Source: Chloranthus sessilifolius
Lineage: Eukaryota; Streptophyta; Magnoliopsida; Chloranthales; Chloranthaceae
Reading direction: 5' to 3'
DNA: 64,000 nt
NCBI GenBank assembly: GCA_021018995.1
Contig: CM037590.1
Coordinates: 44,394,287-44,458,286, forward strand
The position numbers were made by a program, and so were the translations under genes. This document shows, piece by piece, positions 24,801 to 39,800 of this stretch. Below the pieces are notes generated by a model. That model was not told the DNA's origin, did not search any database, and saw only the letters and a program-made list of their open reading frames with translations. Numbering within the stretch: position 1 is the stretch's first letter; every line of letters starts with the position of its first letter.

Positions 24801-27800
24801 ATTGAAAGAGCACGCGGTGGAGAAAAACTTTTAAATTCGGCCTTTGAGAACCGCTAGGTTTCGAGTGACAGTTGGATGCTACGAACCTGATTGTTCGTGA
24901 CGAATACATGCTTCTAAATTGACTGGGCTCGATTCTTTCCAAATCAAGACATTCAATAGTACTCATACATGCAGAGCCGGTAAGATCGGACCGCACGGTC
25001 ACCGTAATACAACAATCTCCTTCGTAGCGAACTATGTACGGGATAAACTTATGGAAGGATTCGACTATACACCGGCGTCGATAATATTTGATATTACAAA
25101 AACTTATAATGTGCAAATCTCATATGCAAAGGCTTGGAGGGGAAAAGAACTTGCCTTTAATGATATTAAAGGTAGTTGGAAAGGACAATTTGTTGATCTA
25201 CCGGCCTACGTGAAGGAGATGGAGAGGGTAGATCCTAATGTACAAACATCCTTTCAACTTACTCTTAACGGTAAGTTTCAAATTTTTTTTTAGAGTTTTG
25301 GCCCATGCATCGTGATGTGATTTTTTAATGTATGTTTTACTCGCAAGTGCACGAATCGGTTTGTATATAATGGGTGCGGAGTACGAGATCGTTCCCACGA
25401 GGATTAATGTTGAAATACCTAAAAGAGACAAGTAATTCTAGAAATCTATTAAGATCTAACAGTATTCTACCAATTTTATGATTTAAGTGGTTGGTGAGAT
25501 GGTAATTAATGACTACAAACTAAAATTCAATTGATAATTCGCAAATAAAAGTGAAGATGATGATAAAGATGAAGATACTAAATCCTCCCATCTTTGGTCC
25601 GTTCTTCCTATAATATAAATCTAAGGATTAACTTATGAGATACTCATTAGTAACAAACATCTTTTATGGAAGATCAATGGTCAACACCCTAATAGGTTCC
25701 ATGTTGCATCCCTGCAATTAGGACTTAGATGATTTTCATATATAGATCTGGGATCAGGGGTACGGCTAGACACGCATGATCTCAGGTTCAAATAAAAACC
25801 ATCCCCAAAGTGGGTGAAAATTCCAACAAGAATACCACTTACAAATCTGAAATCAAGGGCATGGCTCGGCACACTTTATTCAGATTAGGGATATTTAAGA
25901 TAAAATTACCATTACAGAACCAAGATCCAGGGCATGGCTCGGCACACTCGATCCCAGAACATAATCATAATTAAATCCACACAACGAAAACACAAAGACC
26001 ATAACAATGATAGGGTAAAATTTATCACACAGATCCGGGATCCCGGGCATGACTCCACAGCGATCCCGGTTAGTGGTATGGGATTTCATCCATTCATGAT
26101 AGCACAATAACCATAAATTAAAAATCTCATATTTTAATCCCTAATTTTATATTATTAAAAGTACATCCCTCGGATGGGAATCATTAGATCCCCATCCCTA
26201 TAAATTTAGCCACACATATTGAAAATAAATGACATAAATAAATAAAGACGGGAAAATAACATTAATTAAAATTACCTCAAACTTCAAAATAAATTACCTT
26301 GATCCACACGTATGATCTTCAGAAAATTAATGCAAAAATAAACTTTGAATAAAATTTAGGAACGAGTACTTGAAAAATCAAAGAACAAAGCTCTCAAAAG
26401 AAATAATAAAACTTCCTATTTCTATGAAAAATAATGGCTAAAAACTAAGAACTCTAAGAACTAAAACTATTCCTACGTAATTCTAATGCTAAACAAAATC
26501 TCTAAAAATTAATCTCCTAATCTACTCTCTACGTTACTCTACTCCTATCTAATTAATTTTTCCCGAAGTGTTTGAGTCTTTAAATAGATTCCGTCGCGCA
26601 AAGGTATCCCACTTCGACTTTTTAGGGTCGATTAATCGACCCAGAGCTGTCGATGCATCGAGCCGACAGAAAATCCTCAAAATCACGTTTCTAGTGTCAG
26701 AATCGTGTCAGACTACTATTCCTGCTCGATTAATCGACCTGTAGGGTCGATGCATCGACCCCAGAAATCCGTGAAAATCAGCAATTCTTGTGGTTCAGAC
26801 ACTGCTTCAGTATTTCGGCCATAACTTTCTGTCCCGAACTCGGATTGAGACGATTCTTGCACCGTTGGAAAGCTGACGAAAAGATCTACAACTTTCATGT
26901 TTTGACAATTTTGTAATTCAGCCGTCTTGAAGGTCCAAATTTAGCCGCAAGTCGCACCAAGTTCTTGATTACCCGAAATTGCAGTGTTTTTGCATTATAT
27001 TCGTGAGTTGCTTTCTATACTTGGCTCATATTTACCTGAAACACTTCAAATCTAATAAATCTTATCAGATAGCCTTCATCGGACAGCTAAATATAGGTAT
27101 TTAGGGGTGAAATATTCTCATTTTTCAGTACTCATCATACCCCCAAACCTACACTTTGCTAGTCCTCGAGCAAAGCAAACTAAAGAAACTAAATAAATGC
27201 CACTTTCGTAGGGAACACGATTGCACTTAGCATGTGCAACAAGCCTTTAAACCCCTAGGTGATCCTAGTGGAGGAGTTATGTCTCCTGAGGGTTTACAGT
27301 GAAGTTACCCACAAACTTCAATACATTTTTGAAATCATCGATAAAATTGAGTTTTCAAAACATGATTTTGATAACATATATACCATTCAAAAACAAAAAT
27401 CATTAATCAATTCAACATGCGAATCCTCAATTTTAAATAACAATGTTATACTAATCATACTCATATCCATTCAAATTAGTCTACTGCTCAAATCGTTAGA
27501 TAGCTCATCCATTCATGCCTAAACGTGAAGTGTGTGCATAACCAAACCAAAATTCATTCATCTCAGATCTAGTTCATAGGGAAAATCGTTGGTTCTGTTG
27601 TTTTGACTCAATCTCCACTTTAGGTATACTCTGAAAATATAAAAACATCGATAGTGGATAAATTTTACATATGTGAGAAGTCAATACAAAGCAAATAAAA
27701 GGTCTCATGATAAATGAAACGATGTAATCAATGAACAAAAATAAATCTCATAAGAAGATACTTGTATATCCTAAGCATGTCATATCAAGTGTCATAAGTA

Positions 27801-30800
27801 TCACATATTTACTCTCCACAAGACAGTTACTAATGCAAGATCAGATCATGAAGGTCTTTTTAGGGTTGTAATGGGGCTCAGGAAAGGGTAAGAAAGAATT
27901 GGAAGTTGGGATTCAAGGTTTCTGAGAAATTGGAAAAGAAACAACTTTTTTTTTCTATTTTTCTTCTTTTTCTTTTCTACTCTCTCACTATTTTTCTCAA
28001 TTTTTTCTCAACTCACTTTTTCTTTTAAATTTCCTTTTCTTGAAGCACCTCAGATTTTTCATTATTTTTCACAATTTTCTTTTTCTTTTTCTCTCTCCTT
28101 TTTCTTTTTATTTTTGCCATACACTCTCAAGAAACACCACAACTCAAGATCTCTCCACTTACTCTCTTTTCGCTCACTCATCCCTCGCTTCCTAATTTCT
28201 CGAAATAAGAAGGGTAAAGCTGAATTTTCAGAAATGGTGAAGGGTTAAAGGTTAACGTGGCTTATCAAAGAATGTATAAAGGTAAATTTTCAATAGGCTC
28301 AAAGGGGTACTAGAAAGATAAATTTATTTGAGGTGGGGCATTTTAAGCACAAACGAGCCAAAGATGGCCTTCAATCATATCCTTAAAAGAAAGTAACTTT
28401 GCCTATTTGTCTTGAGTAGATATACAGTACATTCTAACATAATGATATAAATTTGATTTCATGCAAAGTCACAAGTCAAAATGAAGTGTATGAGATTATG
28501 CAAAATAAATCGTATTCAAAGAAAACTCCGAGTTTATATATTCACTCATCAATGACGGGAAATTAGCTCTAAAGCTCACTGGTTTTAGTCTCCACTAAGA
28601 TCCTAAGATTCAACATTCAAAACAGTTCATCGATTTCTAAGTCTTAGCTTGGTATCAGTGTAAAAAGTCTAAGCATGAATATCAAAATTATCCACAACAT
28701 ATCACATTAAGCTTTATCATCTTAGATACAAGTAATCAAAATATGACACTATTATTCTCAAAATTAAATTCACATGCATCATCAACTAAAGTTTGAAAAC
28801 AATCGTAAAATAATGTGCATGATGACTTCAAAAAAATTTTTTTTTTTTTTTTTTTTTTTTCAAATAACACAAATAAATGACGTAAAATAATTAACCATAC
28901 CCCCAAACCTAAAGATGACAATGTCCTCATTGGTGAAAAAAGTAGCACCCCAAACTTTTGAAAAAGTACCTCAACACAAAGATCAGGTGCAGAGAATAAT
29001 TGTATCAAATTGGAACATTACAAAAAATATATTGAAGGGCATATGGTTACACTATTGAGCGAATTACAAAAAACAACCTAAACTAAACAAAACAAAACAA
29101 AAGGAAAGAAAAACTAATAAAGCCTAAATCCTAAATCCTAAACTAAACAAGAATCCAACTCTGTTAGACATTAGTAGGCGGACCCATCCACCTCGGATCA
29201 CTTAAATTGATATTCTTAGGCACAGGGAACAATTTCTCCCAAAGATCAAGGGGAAATTGATGAGACAACGCCGATGGTATGGATGGAGGTGGGGAGGCGA
29301 AAGTAGGAGATGAAGATGGGGGAGACGGTGACGGCATCACATCAATTATCTCTCGATATCAACATCAAGTAGGAGATTTGGAGCGATTTACCTTTTTACG
29401 AGATGGTTCTCCCCAGGAAGGAATGATCATCGGATCAAGGTCGATGATATCAACATTGTTTGGCACAAAAGGGACCGTCCGATGAGAGCGGCGCTCCCGC
29501 TTTTTAGCAGTCTCCTCCATCTTTGATAATCGGGCTCTGGTAAGATATAATCGTCGGGCCATAAGAAAGAATGTGCAGAGTTAATGAAAAGTGAGCCTAA
29601 AGGTGAATATAAAGGGAAAAATATAGAGTTGGAGTAGGAGTGGAAAGAGGTGTCCTGCAGAAAAGAGACAATGAAAAGGTGTGGCAGTACGTCCAAGGGA
29701 GTCCATATACGTGAGAAAATAGGCAAATTAGAGTTCCAATAGAAGTGCCCGCGAAAAAAAAACAAACAAAAACAGAAAAAGGTGGGGTCGATTAATCGAC
29801 CCTTGAAGGTCGATGCATCGACCCTTTGGTGGTCGATTAATCGACAGTGGGGTCGATGCATCGACACCCAAAATTTTTTATTTTATTTTTATTTTTTATT
29901 TTATTTTTTATTTTTTTAAGCAACAGAGGGTCGATTAATCGATCCCTAAAGGTCGATGCATCGACCCTTTAGGGGTCGATTAATCGACAGAGGGGTCGAT
30001 TAATCGACCTCCTACAAATTTTTTTTTTTTTTTTTTTTTTTTTTCGCAAACAGTGGGTCGATCAATCGAGTATAACCCTCGATTAATCGACACCATCCTG
30101 GCAGAGAGTTGAAAATTTGTGAAAATTAACTTTTTAAAAATGCGTTCCAACTACTCTAAAGGCAACCGATAATTTGCAAAATTTGACAATCCCACACAGA
30201 TTAGAAAAAACACTTTTTCATTGATAAAGACGATGATTACATGGACACTTCTGATTTGACTCCTAAAATAAACAGCCTAAACAAAAGAAAGAAAAATAAC
30301 ACAAAACGAAAAATCCTAATCCTAGACCAAACTAACTAATCATCGCCATCCTCCTCGGCTTGGCGAGCCCTGGCGCGCATCTCATCATAACTATCAGGCC
30401 ACATGCGCTGCCCGATCTGATGGAGGAAGGAACGATCATAGTGGCTACGGCGTAGGAGTGCACCATGGTGTCGCTGCTGCTCTTCTTGTAAAGAGGTAAT
30501 TTGGGCTTGGAGCGAGCCAAGCGACACACCCTCCTCGGGTCCTTGATCAGGTGCATTTTGATCATCTTGACGACCTGGCGGCGGGCGTGGGGGAGCCGGT
30601 GCATCAGCATGGGCATCAGGGACATTTCCCAAGAGACGCATACTGCGGTTCCACTGGGTTGCACCATATCGATAGAAAGCAAGGTCCCCGATATCATCAT
30701 CCCGGTAGAACGGGAAACGAAGAAAATTCAGCAACTTCATAACATAATGGGGGAAGTAGACCAACGGGGCTTCACCAGTGGTAGGTTTAGCGAGTTCGTC

Positions 30801-33800
30801 ATGGCATCGCCACATGCCATCATGAATGATCTTAGGCACGTTGATCCATGAATTGCGGTGGGCCCCATAAAGTGCTTGAACCCGATCACCGGTGCGCTCA
30901 GAAAGCGTGTACGGGACAAAGATTGCTACTGACCACACTATCCCAAAACAAAAGCTGGCGCGGCAACGCCGATCGCCTAGTGGCGATCCCAGAAGAAAAT
31001 ATGCCGCGGCACATCTCGTTGATAATGTCCTCCTGAGACTCGTCAAGTTCCTCACCCAAAATGTGATCGTGAGGGCTGACGAAACATTAAAGACCTCCGC
31101 AATGGTGTGCGAAAATCGGTCGCGACCACCCATCAATTGTAACAGAAGTGGTGGCGACTTGGTTCTCGATGGAGGCGGGCACCCATGCCATATTCTCGAT
31201 AGAATAACCGAACAACGTTCGGACACTTTGATCACGCAGGTGGAGTGAGGAGAAAATAGGCATTGAGCGCCATCGCATAGGCGAGGGAAGCGGCGAATAG
31301 GCGGTGCTTGAAAGCCGCAAGATCAAAACATATTCGAACAGTCGCGGGTCGCGGCGACACTTGGCTGATCACGTGGATGATCGTAGGCGTTGTACAAGTC
31401 TTTGGCGGCGGTCGGTAAGCCATGATTGCACCGCTTTCGAATGTCGAGGCGTCGGAAAAACAAATACAATCAAACTCGTAGTGAGAAAGGGTGAGACTCC
31501 TCCATTTAAATAGGCGCAAAGCGCCTCGGGACGGACACAATCAAAATAATCGATTAACCGACCAAAAGTGTCGATTATTGGACTTGAATGAAAAGAGGCG
31601 CGTCAGAAGTCCCGACGCATGGAAACAGGCAACGTCTTTAAGTGAAAAGACGCACGTCGGAAGTGGAAAAGTCGATTAATCGACGCACTTATTCGATTAA
31701 TCGATAAAAATCGAGGCAAATAAAAAAATAAAAACGCACGTCCCAAAATAAAAGTCGATTAATCGATCCATAAAGAGTCGATTAATCGACACCAAATAAA
31801 AAACAAAACTGACGGATATTTAAGACGGCTCAATTTTCAAAAAGTGTAGTCGATGCATCGACTCAAGGAGTCGATTAATCGACTAAAAAAAAGTCAAAAA
31901 TCGCCATAAATGCACTGTCCTTGAAAAGGACACTGAATTTAAGACTCCCGATTAATCGACCAAAAGAGTCGATTAATCGAGCATAATTGGGTCGATGCAT
32001 CGACCCCTAATGGTCGATGCATCGATCCAAAAATATTTTTTTTTTTTTTTTTTTTTTTTTTAACGAAACAACACACAATCAAACGGAAAAATACACAATT
32101 GGGTTGCCTCCCAATAAGCGCTAGTTTAAAGTCGATAGCTCGACCTTGGGAATCACTCAGTCAGGGTGAGCCAGTGGCTCACTCAAAGAAATAGTGTCAG
32201 AGAACGCAACCGCATTCTCAAGGAACGGTTTCAATCGGCTAACTGTTAAAAAACATTCCGTGTTTGGGTTGATAATATCTCTTGCCCATTGGGAGTATTC
32301 GAGAGATTTTAAAGGACCACTCCACGGGTTTTTAGTTTCCAAATAGATGAAGTCGAATTGTAGAGTAAAACTAGTTGACCAACAACGAACGATTTTCGCA
32401 GAATATTTTGATCATGAACCCGTTTCATCCGGTCCTTATACGATTTAGCACAGTCATATGCATCAGCACGGCTTTCCTCTAATTCATTTATTTGGAGACC
32501 CCTTTGGGTAAAGTATTCCGTGAAATCGAAATTCAATGACTTAACGGCCCAAAATGCTCGATGCTCTATTTCAACCGGAGGTGACATCCTTTACCAAAGA
32601 CCAACCGATACTGGCGACATGCCAATCGGAGTTTTAAATCTTATTCTATCGCCCATAGGCGTCATTCAATTTTAACGACCGTCTTCACGGTTCGGATTGA
32701 TTGTCTTTTCTAAAATTTGCTTAAGTTCCCGATTAGAGACTTCAACTTGGCCACTTGTCTGAGGATGGTAGGGTGTAGCAACTTTGTGTGTGACACCATA
32801 TTTCTTCATTAATTGGGTGAACACTTTGTTGCAAAAGTGCTTTCCACCATCACTGATTATCGCTTTTGGAATGCCAAAACGTGAAAACACTTGATCCTTG
32901 AGAAATCTGATCACTACTCTGTGATCATTAGATTTACATGCCACGGCCTCTACCCATTTCGAAACATAGTCAACGCCGACAAGAATGAACGTATTTCCAA
33001 ACGAATTCGGGAAAGGACCCATAAAATCGATCCCCCAAACATCAAATAACTCAACTTCTAAAATTGGATTGAGCGGCATCATGTTGCGCTTTGAGATTCG
33101 GCCTAGCATTTGACAGTTGTGACAGGACTTGCAATGTTGATGGCAATCCTTAAATATCGTCGGCCAGTAAAAACCACTTTGAAAGATCTTAGCTGCAGTC
33201 TTTTTGGAACTAAAATGACCTCCACAAAGTTAACTCATGTGACGAGATGATTCGTGGTTGCTCAGATTCAGAATGCATCGTCAGTATGATTTGATCAGAC
33301 GATATTTGAATAAATCGGATCCTCGAAAAATAGTGTTTCACCCGAGCTAAGAAAATAGATTTCTCATTCCTCGACCAATGGTGAGGTAATTTCTGACTAG
33401 GAAATTGACAAGATCCGCATACCAAGGTGGGCAATCAATGAACAACTGTTCATCGGAAGTGCTCCAAGATTGGAAAGAGCGTTTTCTCAATAATAATTCG
33501 TGACAAATGATCGGCCACCACATTTTCTGAACCCTTCTTGTCCTTGATCTCCAAATCAAACTCTTGTAACAACAAGATCCACCTTATTAAACGTGCCTTA
33601 GCCTCTTTCTTAGCGAACGATATCGCAGAGCTGATCTCGTGAATACCACAACTTTAGATCCTAATAAATAGGATCGAAATTTATCCAACGCGAACTACAT
33701 ACCAGTTCCTTTTCAGTGGTCGAGTAGTTCAACTGGGCATCGTTTAGAGTGCGACTCGCATAGTAGATCACATGCGGTAATTTTTCTATTCGTTGCCCCA

Positions 33801-36800
33801 AAACAGCTCCAATTGCATAATCGGAGGCGTCGCACATAATTTCGAACGGGAATTCCCAGTTCGGAGATTGAATTATCGGAGCCTTTATCAATTCGCCTTA
33901 ATAGCTTCAAAGGCCTGCAAACATTTATCATCAAAGATGAATGGAACATCTTTGGAAAGTAAGCTGCAGAGCGGCCGTGCTATCTTACTGAAATCTTTAA
34001 TAAAACGCCTGTAAAAACCGGCGTGGCCCAGAAAAGATCTGATTTCCTTCACTGTCCTCGGTGGTGGTAGGTCGGCAATTAAATCAACTTTAGCTTTATC
34101 GACCTTGATACCCTGGGACGATATGATGTGTCCCAAAACAATGCCATCTTTAACCATGAAATGACATTTTTCCCAGTTAAGAACAAGGTTCTTCTCCTGG
34201 CATCGTGCAAGCACTAGCGACAAATGATTCAAACAGTCAGCAAAACTGTTTCCATGTATTGAGAAGTCGTCCATGAAGACTTCCAAGAATCGCTCGACCA
34301 TATCCGAAAAAATACTCAGCATACATCTTTGGAATGTAGTGCATTACAAAGCCCAAACGGCATTCGGTGGGAGAAAGTACCAAAAGGACATGTGAAAGTG
34401 GTCTTCTCCCGATCCTCCCACAATGACTATTTGGTTATACCGGAATAATAGCCATCGAGAAAGCAATAGTACTCATGCCCGGCCAATCTTTCTAACATCT
34501 GATCGATAAACGGAAGTGGAAAGTGATCTTTCCTCGTCATCAAATTTAACTTCCGATAATCGATGCACACTCTCCACCCTGTTTGAATTTTTGTAGGGAC
34601 CAGTATGTTTTCTTCATTCTTTACCACTGTGATTCCCGATTTCTTAGGGACCACTTGTGTAGTGACCCATTCTTTATCGTCCGAGATGGGGTATATGATT
34701 CCATCTAAAGTTTGATTACCTCATTTGGACCACATCTTGCATGATAGGGTTGATCTCCTCTGTGGTTCCCTAGAAGGCTTAGCATTGTCTTCCAAATGGA
34801 TTCGGTGCATACACACCGTTGGACTAATGCCTTTGATATCTTTTATCGACCAACCGATGGCACTTTTGTGCTCTTTGAGTACATTCATGAGTCGGCCTTG
34901 CTGATTCGCATCCAGTGTTGATGATATGATAACAGGTTGAGTTTCATTCTCCCCGTGTAGACATACTTGAGATTCTCCGGAAGAGGTTTAAGTTCTAAGG
35001 ACACTTTCTCCTCCTCTTTCGGCTTTTCCTTGATTAATTCAATTTGAGTTCCACACTCTATTTCCTGTTCTTCACCCAGACGTGGTGTGAAATCCAACAT
35101 GTGATTTACTTCTTGGATTAGGTGATCCACATCGAAATTTTCTCCAAAATGCGCAAGACAAGTCAGGAGGATCGCCGATTCGGATGCATTAAATATTTCC
35201 TCTACAATTTCATCGAGTATGCATGCTTGTGCATGTTCGTCATCCTCCATGGGCTGCTTGGCAATATTAAAAATGTTGAGTTCAACTGTCATATTCCCGA
35301 ATGACAGATTCATGATCCCATTTCGACAATTGATCAGCGCATTGGAGGTTGCTAGGAATGGTCTTCCTAGAATCACTGGAATATTATTCTTCAAATTTGA
35401 TGCTGGTTCAGTGTCTAGAACAACAAAATCTGAAAGTAGAAAGAATCCACCTTGATGAGGACATCTTCTACAATTCCTCGAGGGATCTTCTGGACCGATC
35501 ATTCAAGGGTCATTGCAGTGGTCTTAAGTTCTCCCAATTCGAGCTCCTTATACACAGAATAAGGCAACAAGTTAACACTTGCTCCTAAGTCCAAAAGAGC
35601 CTGATCAATACGGTTATCGCCGATAATGATCGAGATTGTAGGACAACCTGGGTCCTTGTATTTGATCGGGAGCTTTGCTTGATCTTGAACTAACCATTTC
35701 GGCTAAGAAAGCCTTTTGAATATTGGTCTTTCTTTTGATTGTGACCAATTCCTTCAAAATTTAGCATAAGCGGTACTTACTTGCGGATGGCATCCGAGAA
35801 AAGGAATATTAATTTTAATTGCTTGAAAATCTCATTTATTCCTTCCACATCACGATTTCTCAGTGGTGCCATCAATCTTTGCGGGTATGGTGCTTTCGGA
35901 ACAAGACTCTTATTTTGTTCACTCTTGTTATCTGATATTTCTTTTGCTTGTACTTTGTCATCAATTTCTTCTCTCTCTTCAGATTTCTTCTCTCCATCAG
36001 ACTCTTCCTCCTCCTCTGGCAACACTACTTTGTTATCGACCTGCTTTCCAGATCTCAACGTTGTGATCGCCCGAATTTGTTGTTGATTATCCTCTTGTGT
36101 TGAAGTTGATGTTTGTTCAACAACCATTTGGCCCCTTGGGTTAGGAACAGGTTGGCTTGGAAACGAACCTTTTTCTCTTTCACAGAGAAAGGATGCCAAT
36201 TGCCCAATTTGGGTCTCTATTTTAGAGATTGAGGACGTGTGAGAATGGATGAGTTTCATCTGGTCCTCAGTAGAAGGAGTTTGTGTATGAGGACGTTGGG
36301 CAGGATTTCCCTCTGGGTTGTTAAATCCAGGTGGTGGAAATGACGGCACAATATTTTGATGTGGTTGGTATTGATAACCTCCCATTGGTCGGTAAACCGA
36401 AAATTCTCGGTTCATTTGCCGTGGGTCAAACCCGATTTTGATTGTATTGAAATTGATTCGGGTTATTGAACCCTTCTTCTTTGAAATTGCCCTTGACCGT
36501 AGTTCTGTGCGGTCCTTGATTGAAATTTTGTTGGGGATAAAAGTTCATCCCGCTTCGGCTGCATTCTTTGATTATCTTGTTTCCATGAGAAATTTGGGTG
36601 GTTTCTCCAGCTATTTGGGTTATTCTCATTGAAAACGTTTCCTTGATTCCGCCCATAATTATTCACCACATTTAATTGTTCAGATGTGTCTTCATGATAG
36701 TTCTGCATTGAAGGACATTCATCTGCCATATGCATTGGACTTGCACAAATTGAACACGGGTCAGGTTGTGTATTGACCATATGCACATTCTTCTTTACTT

Positions 36801-39800
36801 TCAATTCCTCCACTTGTTGAGTGAGGAAATCAATTTTAACAATCGGATCTGGGAATCCTTTACTACGTACAGTCCTCCTTTCTTTGTTGAACTCCCGGCT
36901 TGATCCCGGGTTTTGACTGCTTGTTCTCGAGTCTTTGTGAAATCCCAGTGCTGAGAGTCCTCAGCTAGCTTTTCTAAGAAAGCATAAGATTCGGTTTCTT
37001 TAAGGCTCAGGAATCCTCCGCCATTCATTGACTCCACCAGATGTCTATTTGGTTGATTTAATCCATTGTAGAAACACTGGACTAGTCTCCACTTTGAGTA
37101 TCCATGGTGTGGACATTTGAGTAAGAGATCCATGAATCTATCCCAAGCTTCATATAATCTCTCATCTTCCTCTTGCGTGAAATCCGTGATTTCACGTCTA
37201 AAACGATTCGTCTTCGCCATAGGGAAGAACTTTGATAGAAACTTTTGACCATCGATCCCGGTGGTTATGGATCCCTGATGGTAGAGAATTTAACCATGCT
37301 TTGCTTTATCCTTTATAGAGAAAGGAAATAAAGCGCGCAAAACGATTCTTATTTGAAATTTTGGTAAACAGATGAGCAGACTTCAACGAAGTCTTTAACA
37401 TGCTGGTATGGATCTTCTCGATCCATGCCGTGAAAGATTGGAAGGATTTGGATGACATTTGTCCGAATTTCAAACCGGCCACCAGGTGTGGCGGGTACAC
37501 AATGCATGATGGGGTGTTTGTAGTTATTGGAAAACAATTCTCTCAATGTTGGTTCTTCCTCTTGTTGAGTTGCCCATTCATGTTGTCGATCATATTGACT
37601 TGGGATGATTCACTTAAAACTTTACGCCTTGATCTAGCGTCCTTACGATTTGGACCGAGCGCACGTTCGATCTCGAAATTTAACGTTCTAAATTTCTCTC
37701 TTTAGAAGACCTAGTGTGCATACAAAGGATGCAGCGAGGTTTTCGTGAGCAACCTCAAAACAAAATAAAATTTTTCAAAATTTTTTTTTTTTTTTTAAAT
37801 CGATTAATCGAGTATAACTCGATCAATCGAGGACAACTCGATGCATCGACAAATTCGATGCATCGACCTCAATTTTTTTTTTTTTTTTTTTTTTAATTTT
37901 AATCCTCGAAAATTCCTAAAATTTATCTGTCACCAAAAATTGATTTTCTAAATTTAATCCCAAGAACGAAAAACTTGATGTGATTTTTAATGTATGTTTT
38001 ACTCGCAAGTGACGAATCGGTTTGTATATAATGGGTGCAGTGCGAGATCGTTCCCACGAGGATTAATGTTGAAATACCTAAAAGAGACAAGTAATTCTAG
38101 AAATCTATTATTAAGATCTAACATTCTACCAATTTTATGATTTAAGTGGTTGGTGAGATGGTAATTAATGACTACAAACTAAAATTCAATTGATAATTCA
38201 TAAAAGTGAAGATGATGATAAAGATGAAGATACTAAATCCTCCCATCTTTGGTCCGTTCTTCCTATAATATAAATCTAAGGATTAACTTATGAGATACTC
38301 ATTAGTAACAAACATCTTTTATGGAAGATCAATGGTCAACACCCTAATAGGTTCCATGTTGCATCCACGCAATCGGGACTTAGATGATTTTCATATATAG
38401 ATGCAGGATCGAAGTGCGGCTGACACGCATGATCTCGGGTTCAAATAAAACCATCCCCAAAGTGGGTGAAAATTCAACAAGAATACCCACTTACAAATCT
38501 GAAATCAAGGGCATGGCTCGGCACACTTTATTTGATTAGGGATATTTAAGATAAAATTACCATTCTGGAACCAAGATCCGAGGGCATGGCTCGGCTCGAT
38601 CCCAGAACATAATCATAATTAAATCCACACGAAAACACAAAAGACCATAACAATGATAGGGTAAAATTACGTCACGGATCTGAGATCCGGGCATGACTCG
38701 AACACGCGATCCCGGTTAGTGGCGGGGATTTCATCCATTCATGGTAGCACAATAACCATAAATTACCAATCTCATATTTTAATGCCTAATTTTATATTAT
38801 TAAAAGTACATCCCTCGGATGGAAATCATTAGACCCCCAACCCTATAAATTTAGCCACGCATATTGAACACACATGACATAAATAAATAAAGGCGGGAAA
38901 ATAACATTAATTAAAATTACCTCAAACTTCAAAATAAATTACCTTGATCCACACGTATGATCTTCTAAAATTAATGCAAAATAAACTTTGAATAAAATTT
39001 AGGAATAGTACTTGAAAATCAAAGAACAAAGCTCTCAAAAAATAATAAAACTTCCTATTTCTATGAAAAATAATGGCTAAAAACTAAGAACTCTAAGAAC
39101 TAAAACTCTATTAATTCTAATGCTAAACAAAATCTCTAAAATTAATCTCTAATCTACTCTCTCGTTACTCTACTCTATCTAATTAATTTTTCCGAAGTGT
39201 TTGAGTCTTTAAATAGATTAAAATCGCAAAGGTATCCCACGACTTTTAGGGTCGATTAATCGACCAATGGTCGATGCATCGAGCGAAAATCCTCAAAATC
39301 ACGTTTCTAGTGTCAGAATCGTGTCAGACTACTATTCCTGCTCGATTAATCGACCTGTAGGGTCGATGCATCGACCCCAGAAATCCGTGAAAATCAGCAA
39401 TTCTTGTGGTTCAGACACTGCTTCAGTATTTCGGCCATAACTTTCTGTCCCGAACTCGGATTGAGACGATTCTTGCACCGTTGGAAAGCTGACGAAAAGA
39501 TCTACAACTTTCATGTTTTGACAATTTTGTAATTCAGCCGTCTTGAAGGTCCAAATTTAGCCGCAAGTCGCACCAAGTTCTTGATTACCCGAAATTGCAG
39601 TGTTTTTGCATTATATTCAGAGTTCTTGCACTGTTTTCTATACTTGGCTCATATTTACCTGAAACACTTCAAATCTAATAAATCTTATCAGATAGCCTTC
39701 ATCGGACAGCTAAATATAGGTATTTAGGGGTGAAATATTCTCATTTTTCAGTACTCATCACATCGGAAGCTACCGCAATACACTTCGTCACATATTGCTT

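Larger units (their letters stand above)
25313..39760 (-). mobile_element. Athila-like Ty3/gypsy LTR retrotransposon, nested in the MULE transposase
   Basis: A fossil element of 14.4 kb on the minus strand, flanked by the 5-bp duplication CATCG (25308-25312 and 39761-39765). The LTRs (37976-39760 and 25313-27137) begin TGATG and end CATCA. Minus-strand order is gag-like with a zinc knuckle, protease, reverse transcriptase, RNase H and integrase, then a long region with an extra open frame before the 3' LTR, the layout of the Athila lineage. The coding regions are broken in several places, roughly ten by eye. The two LTRs are nearly identical over long stretches, including a 180-bp segment that gives the same 60-residue reading in both, so the insertion looks recent. 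They differ mainly by short gaps. It is younger than the MULE it sits in. Confidence 0.93.

Noticed and set aside
25271-25293. GTAAGT...TTTTTTTTAG read as a 23-bp intron in the transposase
   Set aside because: It is far too short for a plant spliceosomal intron, and the reading frame passes through it unchanged; the TAG is better seen as an in-frame stop in a T-rich codon run.
26716-26898. Identical 60-residue frames at 26716-26898 and 39332-39514 as a duplicated gene
   Set aside because: They are the same place in the two LTRs of the Athila-like element; the identity is due to the LTR pair.
30501-31248. Plus-strand open frames within the Athila-like element
   Set aside because: They are shadows of the minus-strand extra open frame of that element.
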